A stretch of DNA of 64,000 nt, taken from assembly GCF_903853455.1 (NCBI RefSeq), contig NZ_CAINTR010000214.1, forward strand, positions 1-64,000, given 5' to 3'. Shown piece after piece: positions 34,799 through 42,599 of the stretch. Origin of the DNA: an uncultured Magnetospirillum sp. GTDB taxonomy: Bacteria; Pseudomonadota; Alphaproteobacteria; Rhodospirillales; Magnetospirillaceae. Both the position numbers and the translations under genes were made by a program. Under the pieces are notes generated by a model that did not search any database, was not told where the DNA came from, and saw nothing but the letters and a program-made list of their open reading frames with translations. How positions within the stretch are numbered: the stretch's first letter is position 1; each line of letters begins with the position of its first letter.

Positions 34799-34827
34799 GG
34801 GCCCGACCGGCAAACCCGGTCGGGCCC
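34799..34827. terminator. strong hairpin terminator, probably bidirectional
   Basis: A 12-bp perfect stem, GGGCCCGACCGG / CCGGTCGGGCCC, has TTTT after it on the plus strand and TTTG after it on the minus strand. It ends the OmpA-like gene and isolates it from the motor-pair operon downstream. Confidence 0.85.
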
Positions 34828-34842
34828 TTTTCCGTCATCATG

Positions 34843-35973
34843 TCAGCGGCTGCCCAGCACCACGTCGACGCGGTCGGCGGGACCGCCCTCGATCTTGTTG
34901 CCCAGGGCGCGAACCTCGATGCGGGTCGAGCGCACGCCCAACTCCATCAGATAGGTGCGAACCTTGAGGGCGCGGGTCAGCGACAACCGCCGCGCCTTGC
35001 TGGCATTGGCCTCGTCACCGGCGGCATAGGCCAGCAACTGCAAGGTCAGCCCCTCGTCCCGCTCCATCTTCTGAGCCAGCTTTTCCAGGTCGCCCTGGGC
35101 GGAGTCCGGCAGATGCTCGCTGTCGGCGGCGAACAGCACCGTCAGATTGTCGCCCTTGCGGATGGTGACCGCGGCCGGCGGCGCCACCGCCGCCAGAAGC
35201 TGCGACGTGGCCGGGGGCTGGACCACCGGTGCGACGGGAGCCGGAACAACGGGAGCCGGCGGCGCGACAGCCACCTGGACCGGCGGCGGCGGAGGAGGAG
35301 CGGCGACCAGCGGAACCGGCGGCGCCACGGCCACGGGTGGGGCGACCACCGGAGGAGCCGGCGGCGGTTCCGGGGCCTTGACGAACTGCACCGCGCTGGG
35401 CGCCGCCTCGACCTTGGCCGGAGCCTCGACGGGAGCCGGCGGCGGCACCGCGGCGGTGGGAGCCTTGATCTTGCTTTCCGCCGGCGGCTTGGCCACCTTG
35501 GGCGGCGGCGGCACATCGGCCGCCACATCGGCCTTGGCCGGCTTGGGCGGCTGCGGCGCCGCCACCAGCTTTTCCGCCGGCGGCACGCCTGGAATTTCGG
35601 CGACCTTGGCCTCTTCGACCACCGGCTTGACCGGCTTGGCGACGACGATCTCGGTGTCGGCGGGCTTTTCCACCTTCACCTTGGCCACCTTGGCGGGTTT
35701 GGGAGCGGCGGCGACCTTGGATGCGGCTTGACCACCATAGGGCTTGAACACCACGCCCTTGCCGACGGGAGCGGACGGCTTGGCCCGCTGCGGCTGACCA
35801 GTCACCAGACCGGGCAGCGTCGGCTCCGGCCCCAGCTTGTCCAGCACGTCCCAATTGACATCGACGCTGGGACGTTCCCCACCACCGATCACCATCTGCG
35901 CGGCCACGGGAGACACGGCAACGGAAACCAGCGCCCCCAGCGCCAGCATTATGACCCTGCTCCCCCTCGTCAT
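34843..35973 (-). CDS. proline/alanine-rich OmpA-family protein
   Basis: From the ATG at 35973 it has 376 residues. A signal peptide (IMLALGALVSVAVSPVAAQ) starts the protein. A very long linker of roughly 240 residues follows, made of Pro, Ala, Val and Lys (APPPPPPPVQVAVAPPAP), suited to span the periplasm. The C-terminal 100 residues form an OmpA-like domain (VLFAADSEHLPDSAQGDLEKLA, RRLSLTRALKVRTYLMELGV) that should bind peptidoglycan. No barrel is present, so it is probably a periplasmic or outer-membrane-associated tether rather than a porin. It is separated from the motor pair by a terminator but is transcribed in the same direction. Confidence 0.8.
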   Translation of the reverse strand: MTRGSRVIMLALGALVSVAVSPVAAQMVIGGGERPSVDVNWDVLDKLGPEPTLPGLVTGQPQRAKPSAPVGKGVVFKPYGGQAASKVAAAPKPAKVAKVKVEKPADTEIVVAKPVKPVVEEAKVAEIPGVPPAEKLVAAPQPPKPAKADVAADVPPPPKVAKPPAESKIKAPTAAVPPPAPVEAPAKVEAAPSAVQFVKAPEPPPAPPVVAPPVAVAPPVPLVAAPPPPPPVQVAVAPPAPVVPAPVAPVVQPPATSQLLAAVAPPAAVTIRKGDNLTVLFAADSEHLPDSAQGDLEKLAQKMERDEGLTLQLLAYAAGDEANASKARRLSLTRALKVRTYLMELGVRSTRIEVRALGNKIEGGPADRVDVVLGSR

Positions 35974-36174
35974 CCCGCCATACTCCCGGCTCGGTCCCAA
36001 AACGTCAAATTATGGCGGGAGTCTAGCCGAAGCGGACTCCGACGACAACAGCCGCTTTGACCGGGAACAAGATACCGACAAGCGTTCGCTTGGAGGCAAG
36101 GCCAAAGGCCGCCGCGCCACATGGCGCGAGAGCCTAGCGAACGGAGTGAGCGCCCGGCGATTGAGGGACGGAAA

Positions 36175-36972
36175 TTAGCCGCGAGCCGCCTTGAGCAGGC
36201 GCAGCAGCGGCTGATGCAGGTGATCGTTGGCCGCCACCAGTTCGCCGGTTTCCAGCATCTTGCCGCCACCGTCGTAATCGGTGACATAGCCGCCGGCTTC
36301 CCGCACCAGCACGATGCCGGCCGCGATGTCCCACGGCTTGATCCCGGCTTCCCAGTAGCCGTCGCAACGCCCGGCCGCCACATAGGCGAGATCCAGCGCC
36401 GCCGAACCGAAACGGCGAATACCGGCCACCTGGCCCATCACCACCTTCAGTTCCTTGAGGAACACCTCATGGCCGGGACGGCCCAGGAACGGAATGCCGG
36501 TGGTGAGAACGGTTTCTTCCATCTTGCGCCGTGCCGAAACCCGCAGGCGACGCTCGTTCAGGAAGGAGCCGGCGCCCTTCTCGGCATGGAACATCTCGTC
36601 GCCCAGCGGCTGGTAGACCACGCCGGCGAACATTTCGCCGTCCCGCTCCAGGCCGATGGAGATGCAGAAATTGGGAATGCCGTGCAGGAAGTTGGTGGTG
36701 CCGTCGATGGGATCGATGATCCAGCGATGGCTCTTGTCGTCGCCGGTGATCTCGCCGCCTTCTTCCAGCAGGAACCCGTAGCCGGGGCGGGCCTTCTTCA
36801 ATTCCGCCCGCAGGGTCTTCTCCGCCCGGATGTCGGCCGAGGAGACGTAATCGGCCGGCCCCTTCATGGAGACCTGAAGTTGCTCGACCTCGCCATAATC
36901 GCGCACCAGCGACCGGGCCGCCTTGCGAGCGGCCCCCATCATGACGTTAAGCAGGGCGGAACGAACGACCAC
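36175..36972 (-). CDS. suhB: inositol-1-monophosphatase family protein
   Basis: The 265 residues match the family length. The metal-binding and catalytic motifs of Mg2+-dependent inositol monophosphatases are intact: E70/E71 (LLEEGG), D87-P-I-D90-GTTNF, and W214-D215 in KPWDIAAG. The enzyme hydrolyses inositol phosphates, and SuhB also acts in rRNA transcription antitermination in other Proteobacteria. It lies 27 bases after the efp stop and probably forms an operon with it, an order seen in many alphaproteobacteria. Confidence 0.93.
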   Translation of the reverse strand: MVVRSALLNVMMGAARKAARSLVRDYGEVEQLQVSMKGPADYVSSADIRAEKTLRAELKKARPGYGFLLEEGGEITGDDKSHRWIIDPIDGTTNFLHGIPNFCISIGLERDGEMFAGVVYQPLGDEMFHAEKGAGSFLNERRLRVSARRKMEETVLTTGIPFLGRPGHEVFLKELKVVMGQVAGIRRFGSAALDLAYVAAGRCDGYWEAGIKPWDIAAGIVLVREAGGYVTDYDGGGKMLETGELVAANDHLHQPLLRLLKAARG

Positions 36973-36999
36973 GAACGGGAATCCTTTATATAAGGGGTA

Positions 37000-37566
37000 T
37001 CAGCCCTTGTAGCGTTCCACGTAGGAACAGTCGGTCGTGTTGACCCAGATGACCTCGCCCTCTTCCAGGAAGGGCGGAACCAGGATCTTGAGACCGTTTT
37101 CCAGCTTGGCCGGCTTGTAGGACGAGGACGCGGTCTGGCCTTTGACCACCGGGTCGGCCTCGACCACCTTCATCACCACCTTTTCCGGCAGGGAAATGGA
37201 CACCGGCGAGCCCTCGACGAAGTCCACCTCGACCACCATGCCGTCCTGCAGGAACGCGATGGTGTCGCCCAACGTGTCGTTGGGCATGGTGAACTGCTCG
37301 AAGCTTTCGCTGTCCATGAAGGTCATGTGGTCGTCGTCGCGGAACAGGAAGGTGGCTTCCTTGGCTTCGACGTTGCACTTCTCGATGGTGTCGGCGGTGC
37401 GCCAGCGTTCGTTGGTCTTGTTGCCGGTGCGGATGTCGCGCATTTCAACGGTGATGAACGCGCCGCCCTTGCCGGGCTGCACAATCTGGATCTTGAGCAC
37501 GGCGTATTGGCGGCCGTTATGCTCAAGAATATTACCGGGACGAATCAAATTAGCGTTGATCTTCAT
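37000..37566 (-). CDS. efp: translation elongation factor P
   Basis: This is full length (188 residues) with the three beta-barrel domains of EF-P, which rescues ribosomes stalled at polyproline. The modifiable lysine at the tip of domain I is K33 in QPGKGGAF, the position that EpmA/EpmB beta-lysylates. The C-terminal signature GLKILVPPFLEEGEVIWVNT is clear. It is upstream of suhB in the same direction. An EpmB-like gene lies about 0.7 kb away and an EpmC-like gene at 55.2 kb. This organism encodes many polyproline tracts in the same window (OmpA-like protein, giant protein hinge). Confidence 0.97.
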   Translation of the reverse strand: MKINANLIRPGNILEHNGRQYAVLKIQIVQPGKGGAFITVEMRDIRTGNKTNERWRTADTIEKCNVEAKEATFLFRDDDHMTFMDSESFEQFTMPNDTLGDTIAFLQDGMVVEVDFVEGSPVSISLPEKVVMKVVEADPVVKGQTASSSYKPAKLENGLKILVPPFLEEGEVIWVNTTDCSYVERYKG

Positions 37567-37681
37567 GGCGCGATCCGGGGGCTGTCGGAAATTCAGGCGC
37601 GGAACCTAACAGGTCGTCACCCGGAAGGCAAGCCGGGCCGCCGTTGACCGCCCCCGCCGCTTCTGCGACCCTGGATCGATC

Positions 37682-38347
37682 ATGACATTGCCGCCGCACG
37701 AGTTGGACAAGATCGTCGCCGTCACCCTGGACCACTACAACCGGGGAGCCGAGGATTTCTGGGCCGGCACCCGCGACCATGACGTCAGCCAGAACATCGC
37801 GGCGCTGCTCGGCCACATGGACGGCACGCCGCCCTTCACCATTCTCGACTTCGGCTGCGGTCCCGGCCGCGACCTCAAAGTGTTCGCCGAGCAGGGCCAT
37901 CACGCCATCGGCCTGGACGGTGCCGAGCGCTTCGCCGCCATGGCGCGGCGTCACAGCGGCTGCGAGGTCTGGCAGCAGGATTTCCTCCGGCTGGCCCTGC
38001 CGCCTGGGCATTTCGACGGAATCTACGCCAACGCCTCGCTGTTCCACGTCCCCGGCCAGGAACTGCCCCGGGTCCTGCGGGATCTGTGGACAACCCTGAA
38101 GCCGGGCGGCGTGCTGTTCTGCTCCAACCCCCATGGCGACAACCAGGAGGGATGGAGCAGCGGCCGCTATGGCTCCTACCACGCCCCGGATGTCTGGCGG
38201 CGCCTGGTGGCGGCGGCCGGCTTCGTCGAACTGGCCCACTATTACCGCCCCGCCGGCCGGCCCCGCCCGCAGCAACCCTGGCTGGCCACCGTCTGGCGCA
38301 AGCTCAGTCCCGCCGATACGGATGCCCCATCCCGGCCGGATCGGTGA
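37682..38347 (+). CDS. class I SAM-dependent methyltransferase
   Basis: The product has 221 residues. The AdoMet-binding motif I is ILDFGCGPGRDLKVF, followed by the acidic GLDGAERF loop and a motif IV-like DGIYANASLFHVP. This is the methyltransferase type 11/UbiE-like fold; the substrate is not predictable. It is divergent from efp. Its 3' end overlaps the convergent KamA-type gene by 44 bases. Confidence 0.85.
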   Translation: MTLPPHELDKIVAVTLDHYNRGAEDFWAGTRDHDVSQNIAALLGHMDGTPPFTILDFGCGPGRDLKVFAEQGHHAIGLDGAERFAAMARRHSGCEVWQQDFLRLALPPGHFDGIYANASLFHVPGQELPRVLRDLWTTLKPGGVLFCSNPHGDNQEGWSSGRYGSYHAPDVWRRLVAAAGFVELAHYYRPAGRPRPQQPWLATVWRKLSPADTDAPSRPDR

Positions 38348-39350
38348 CGCAGGCCCCGGCCTCGTCCCAGTAATCCGGCCCCACCGGCACCTTGCCGGCG
38401 CCGCCGGGAATGTCCAGCACGTAGGTGGGCTGGGCGATCCCCGACAGCCGGCCGCGCAAGGCCCGCATCAACGCCCGTCCCTCGGCGATGGAGGTTCGGA
38501 AATGGCTGGTGCCCGGCGCCAGGTCGGGATGATGCAGGTAATAGGGCCGCACCCGGTTGCGCACCAGCGCCCGCATCAGGGCGTCCAGCACCTCGACGCG
38601 GTCGTTGACGCCTTTCAGCAGCACCGTCTGCGACAACAGCGGGATGCCGGCATCGGCCAGCCGCGCCAAGGCGGCGCGGGCTAGGGTCGACAGCTCGCGC
38701 GGATGGTTGACGTGCACCGCCAGCCATACCGCCAGATCGGCGCTTTCCGGCGGCCGCAGCGCCGCCGCCAGGGCCGGACTCACCCGCTCGGGGTCGGCCA
38801 CCGGCACCCGGCTGTGGAAGCGCACCAGCTCCAGATGGGGGATGGCGGCAAGGCGACGGACCAGGTCTTCGATCCGTCGCGGCGGCAGCATCAGGGGATC
38901 GCCGCCGGTGATCACCACCTCGCGCAGCTCCGGCCGGCCGGCCACATAGGCCAGCGCCGCCTCAAGCTCCGCCTCGCTCAGGGTCGCGTCGGCATCGCCC
39001 ACCCGGGCGCGGCGGAAGCAGAACCGGCAATAGACCGGACAGACCAGCAGCGGCGTCAGCAGCACCCGGTCGGGATAGCGGTGGACGATTCCCTTGACCG
39101 GGCTATGGGCGAGGTCGCCGATGGGATCGTTCAACTCCTCCGGCGCGGTGACCAGTTCCGCCGCCGACGGCACGTATTGCCGCCTGATGGGGTCATCGGG
39201 ATCGGCGGGATCGATCAGGCTTGCCACCGCCGCCGTCACCGCCACGGCATAGACCTTCTCCACCCGCTCGACCGCGGGCATCTCGGCGGGGCTGATCAGA
39301 CCGGCGGCGGCAAGCTCGGCGGCACGGCGCAAGGTGGAACGGCGGGACAT
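38304..39350 (-). CDS. epmB: KamA-family radical SAM aminomutase, probable EpmB
   Basis: From the ATG at 39350 it has 348 residues (a GTG at 39392 would add 14). It shows the radical SAM cluster C104-xxx-C108-xx-C111 (CPVYCRFCFRR), the GGDP-like VVITGGDPLMLP, and the PLP lysine in a GGAGKVP motif. Lysine 2,3-aminomutases and EpmB share these. EpmB converts alpha-lysine to (R)-beta-lysine for EF-P modification. Proximity to efp and a short length, without the C-terminal extension of catabolic KamA, favour EpmB. EpmA, its usual partner, is not in the window. Its stop overlaps the end of the methyltransferase gene. Confidence 0.8.
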   Translation of the reverse strand: MSRRSTLRRAAELAAAGLISPAEMPAVERVEKVYAVAVTAAVASLIDPADPDDPIRRQYVPSAAELVTAPEELNDPIGDLAHSPVKGIVHRYPDRVLLTPLLVCPVYCRFCFRRARVGDADATLSEAELEAALAYVAGRPELREVVITGGDPLMLPPRRIEDLVRRLAAIPHLELVRFHSRVPVADPERVSPALAAALRPPESADLAVWLAVHVNHPRELSTLARAALARLADAGIPLLSQTVLLKGVNDRVEVLDALMRALVRNRVRPYYLHHPDLAPGTSHFRTSIAEGRALMRALRGRLSGIAQPTYVLDIPGGAGKVPVGPDYWDEAGACVTDPAGMGHPYRRD

Positions 39351-39447
39351 GGCGGAATCCGCACTGACGGCAACGGGCAGTTGCCATATCACTAAGGCGT
39401 TCCAAAGGCACGAACAACCAGGAGCACCACCCCCGAAAGGATGATGG

Positions 39448-39461
39448 ACCGACCGGTCGGT
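39448..39461. promoter_or_regulatory. perfect 14-bp palindrome, TetR-type operator candidate
   Basis: ACCGACCGGTCGGT reads the same on both strands. It lies in the gap between the divergent aminomutase and kinase genes. Its form is typical of TetR-family operators; it is followed directly by TACACT, a possible -10. Confidence 0.5.
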
Positions 39462-39567
39462 ACACTGTTCGGCGCAAGCGTGAGTTCACACGGATGCGGG
39501 TAGATTTCGCGCATTGACGAGTCCGTCATATCTGCCCAGGATAACGCCTTCCGACAGGAAAGAGACG

Positions 39568-41313
39568 ATGATCGAGGCCGAGACCATCCGTCGAGGAATA
39601 AGAGCCTGGATGTGGCGTGGGCGCGCGGCGGCGGCCCTGCTGGTGGTGTCGATCTGCGTCCTGTGGGGTTGGCAAGCCTGGCAGAATCGCGAACGCGAAC
39701 TGGCCAATGCCGAGATCCTGGTCACCTCCCTCCAGCGCGCCGCCGAGTCCCAGATCGACGGCTCCATGCGCGCCATCGAATTCCTGCTCGACGAGGCCGC
39801 CAACCGCATCGATCCCGCCACCTGGCCCGACCCGGCCCAGCAGGAATGGTTCCGCGCCCGCTTGACCGGCCTGCCCGAGATCAGCGCCTTGGTCGTGGCC
39901 GATGCCGACGGCCGGGTGGTGGGCAACGCCATCTCGCGCGAACCGGCACGGCCTCCCCGGGGCAAGGCCAACATCGCCGACCGCGCCTATTTCACCGACA
40001 TCAAGGCCCAGTTTCCGGCGCGCACGTTGCTGATCGGCACGCCGCTGCCCAGCCGCTTTTCCGACAGCACCAGCATCCCGATCGTGCGCGCCCTGTCGCG
40101 GCCCGACGGCAGCTTCGGCGGCGTCATCGTCGCCGGACTGCGCCCCTCCTCTCTCCGGGACAAGCTGGATTCGGTCCTGATCAAGGATGACGGCGTCGCC
40201 ATCGTGTTCAACTCCACCGCAATGTATTTGGCGCGCAGCCCCGACAACGACCGGTTCCTGGGCCGCTCCATTCCCGAAAGCCCGCTCATTCGCGACCATG
40301 TGATGGTTAACCGGGCGGGTGTCGCCCATTACCGCGCCGTGGCGGACGGTTTCGAAAAGATCGCCGCTTACCGAACCTTGGAGCGCTACCCGCTGGTGGT
40401 GGTGGTCGGCATCACCAAGCAGGCCGCCCTGGCCTACTGGAACCGGCTGATGCTGATGGAAGGGCTGGCCTTGGGCGTGCTATCGGCCGCCTTGCTGGCC
40501 GCCGCCATGCTGTTCGACCGGCGCGCCGCCGCGACCCTTCGGCTGACCGAACTGCTCTCGGCCAGCCACGCCGACCTGGAACGTCAGGTGGAGGAGCGGA
40601 CCGCCCACCTCGCCGCCACCAATGCCGAGTTGGAACATTTCGCCTATGCCGCGTCCCACGACCTGCAGGAGCCGCTGCGCAACGTCACCGGCTTCCTCCA
40701 GTTGCTGTCGCGGCGGTATGGGGGAACCCTCGACGCCGAGGCCGACGAATATATCGGTTTCGCCGTCAAGGCCGCCAAACAGATGTCGGCCCTGATCACC
40801 GACGTTCTGACCTATTCCCGTATCGGCGGCTCCGAAGGCCAACTCGAACCCACCGACGCCACGATGCTGGCCAAGGCGGCGACGGAGACGTTGGCTCCGG
40901 CGATCCAGGACGCCCAAGCGACGGTGGAGATCGCTCCGCTTCCCCGCGTGGTGTGCCATCCAGCCCAGGTCCAGAGCCTGTTTCAGAACCTAATCGGCAA
41001 TTCGGTCAAATATCGCGATCCCGCCCGCCCGGCGACGGTCACCATCCGCTCGATGCCCGGCGACTCGCCCGAGATGGCGGAATTTCTCGTCTCCGACAAC
41101 GGGATCGGGATCGAGACGCAATATCTTGAAAACATCTTCGGCCTGTTCCAGCGGTTGCATCCCCGCGCGCGGTTCGAGGGAACCGGCATCGGGCTGGCGC
41201 TGTGCCGCAAGATCGTCGAACGGCATCAGGGCCGCATCTGGGCGGAATCGGTGGCTGGGCAGGGCACCACGGTTCGCTTCACCCTGCCGCTGGCGGCTCC
41301 CGCTTCGACGTGA
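39568..41313 (+). CDS. membrane sensor histidine kinase (Cache-HisKA-HATPase)
   Basis: The product has 581 residues from the ATG at 39568, chosen for its AGGAAAGAG ribosome binding site; the frame is open 54 bases further up. Order: TM1 (AAALLVVSICVLWGWQAW); double-Cache-type periplasmic sensor (ALVVADADGRVVGN, YFTDIKAQ, LLIGTPLPSR); TM2 (EGLALGVLSAALLAAAMLF); a short coiled linker (ADLERQVEERTAHL); HisKA with SHDLQEPLRNV; then HATPase with NLIGNSVKYR, SDNGIGIE and GTGIGLALC. It lacks the two PAS domains of its relative at 25184-27682. No cognate response regulator is adjacent. It converges on the small rod-like gene with one base between stops. Confidence 0.9.
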   Translation: MIEAETIRRGIRAWMWRGRAAAALLVVSICVLWGWQAWQNRERELANAEILVTSLQRAAESQIDGSMRAIEFLLDEAANRIDPATWPDPAQQEWFRARLTGLPEISALVVADADGRVVGNAISREPARPPRGKANIADRAYFTDIKAQFPARTLLIGTPLPSRFSDSTSIPIVRALSRPDGSFGGVIVAGLRPSSLRDKLDSVLIKDDGVAIVFNSTAMYLARSPDNDRFLGRSIPESPLIRDHVMVNRAGVAHYRAVADGFEKIAAYRTLERYPLVVVVGITKQAALAYWNRLMLMEGLALGVLSAALLAAAMLFDRRAAATLRLTELLSASHADLERQVEERTAHLAATNAELEHFAYAASHDLQEPLRNVTGFLQLLSRRYGGTLDAEADEYIGFAVKAAKQMSALITDVLTYSRIGGSEGQLEPTDATMLAKAATETLAPAIQDAQATVEIAPLPRVVCHPAQVQSLFQNLIGNSVKYRDPARPATVTIRSMPGDSPEMAEFLVSDNGIGIETQYLENIFGLFQRLHPRARFEGTGIGLALCRKIVERHQGRIWAESVAGQGTTVRFTLPLAAPAST

Positions 41314-41314
41314 G

Positions 41315-41617
41315 TCAGATCAAGGCGTCGATGCCCTGCGTCTCGGTCTTGGCGATGCTGGAGATGGCGTGGGCGGTTGCCGCGTAGGTCTGCTTGGCGA
41401 TGGTCAGGTTGACCAGTTCCCGCCCCAGATCGACCTCGCCCTCGGATGGCAGCGGCACATAGGCCGCCCCTTGAAGCGGCTTGGACACCACTTGGCCCTG
41501 CTGGCTCTGATAGCCCGGGGTCGTGGCGTTGACGATGTTGGTGGCCGCCGTCTGAGCGACGCTTGCCTGAACGCTGAGGCCGTTGGCCAGGGTTGTCAGC
41601 GAAATCGAGGAAATCAT
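41315..41617 (-). CDS. miniature flagellar rod/hook-like protein
   Basis: The product has only 100 residues. The N-terminal half holds the flagellar rod/hook signature (ATNIVNATTPGYQSQQ, compare ANxANxxTPGY), and the C-terminal half holds the matching terminal helix (VDLGRELVNLTIAKQTYAATAHAIS). The central beta domain that normally separates these ends in FlgB/C/F/G/E is missing, leaving little more than the paired D0 helices. No other flagellar gene is near. It could be an axial-structure accessory or adaptor. It might also be a degraded flgC-like gene, but the two ends are well preserved. Confidence 0.65.
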   Translation of the reverse strand: MISSISLTTLANGLSVQASVAQTAATNIVNATTPGYQSQQGQVVSKPLQGAAYVPLPSEGEVDLGRELVNLTIAKQTYAATAHAISSIAKTETQGIDALI

Positions 41618-41679
41618 GGCCGTTCACATCCGCTAATGCCCCTACCATCATGCGCCCGAGTGCTGTCGGTGGGCAAGTA

Positions 41680-42525
41680 TCAGAGCATGATCGCCGTCAG
41701 CCGGGCCGCCATCTCCACCGCGCCGGAGCGCTGGGCCGGTTCATAGGCCAAGGCTTGGCGCAACAGCTCGGCGAAGGCGTCGGGCAGCCCCTCGACCGCC
41801 CGCAGCCGCTCCCGGTCGGGGAAATGCCCGGTCACCAGGCGGATGCCGATCACACCCAGCGAAAAGATGTCGGCCCGGTCGGTCACCAGGCCGGCGTTGG
41901 CGTATTGCTCGGGACTGATGTAGTCGCGGGTTCCGATCCACACCGTTTCGGCCGATGGCGGCTCGTCCGGCGTCTTGGCCATGCCGAAATCGCTCAGCCT
42001 GACCCGGCTGCCGGGGCCGTTGGACAGCAGCAGGTTGCGCGGCTTGAGGTCGCGGTGGACGATGCCCTGCCCATGCACGGCGACCAGGGCAGACAGGACC
42101 TCAAGCAAGATCCGTCGCGCCCGGGCCGGGCTGACGGCGCGGGGACGATCCTCCGCCGTCAGGATCTCCTGCCGCTCGAACACATCCGTGCCGATCTCTT
42201 GCTGCAACGACCCCGACATGTATGGCATGACCATGCAGGGCCGCCCATCGTCCAGGCGGGTCAGCGAGACCACGGGCATGATGTGGGGGTGATCGAACCG
42301 GGCCAGCAGCCGGGCTTCCTGCACGAAACGCCGCCGCCATTCGTCCACGTGGAACGGGGGGATCATGCCGTTCCCGTCGGGTTTGGGCGCGAAGACCTTG
42401 ACCGCCACCGCCCGGTCCAGCCCCCGATCCTCGGCCAGCCAGATCTCGGAAAAGTCGGTCGCCATCACCTTGCGAACAAAGCGCCAGCCGGCAAGGCTTG
42501 GCGGGGCCGCGTCCTGGTCGTTCAT
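41680..42525 (-). CDS. Hanks-type serine/threonine protein kinase
   Basis: The 281-residue kinase domain has no transmembrane or sensor extension. Catalytic residues are complete: VAVK with K43, an alpha-C glutamate (FVQEARLL, E70), HRDLKPRN with D159, DFG with D179 (SDFGMAK), and SPEQ in place of the APE motif. It is therefore probably active and cytosolic. A GAGGGGGG stretch precedes the ATG. It lies downstream of the large RTX/VCBS gene in the same direction but beyond its terminator (42549-42578). The substrate is unknown; a link to the adhesin is suggested only by position. Confidence 0.88.
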   Translation of the reverse strand: MNDQDAAPPSLAGWRFVRKVMATDFSEIWLAEDRGLDRAVAVKVFAPKPDGNGMIPPFHVDEWRRRFVQEARLLARFDHPHIMPVVSLTRLDDGRPCMVMPYMSGSLQQEIGTDVFERQEILTAEDRPRAVSPARARRILLEVLSALVAVHGQGIVHRDLKPRNLLLSNGPGSRVRLSDFGMAKTPDEPPSAETVWIGTRDYISPEQYANAGLVTDRADIFSLGVIGIRLVTGHFPDRERLRAVEGLPDAFAELLRQALAYEPAQRSGAVEMAARLTAIML

Positions 42526-42548
42526 GTCCCCCCTCGCGAAAAAGGAAA

Positions 42549-42578
42549 GGGCCCGCCCGCCTTGCGGCGGACAGGCCC
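42549..42578 (-). terminator. intrinsic terminator of the RTX/VCBS gene
   Basis: On the minus strand a 13-bp stem, GGGCCTGTCCGCC / GGCGGGCGGGCCC (two G-T pairs), closes a GCAA tetraloop and is followed by TTTCCTTTTT. Confidence 0.88.
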
Positions 42579-42599
42579 CTCGACGCTACCACATCGGCC

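Noticed and set aside
36100..36170. REP-like or hairpin element between suhB and the OmpA-like gene
   Set aside because: CGCGCCA/TGGCGCG can pair and the GAACGGAGTGAGCGC stretch looks repeat-like, but I see no second copy in the window to prove a repeat family.
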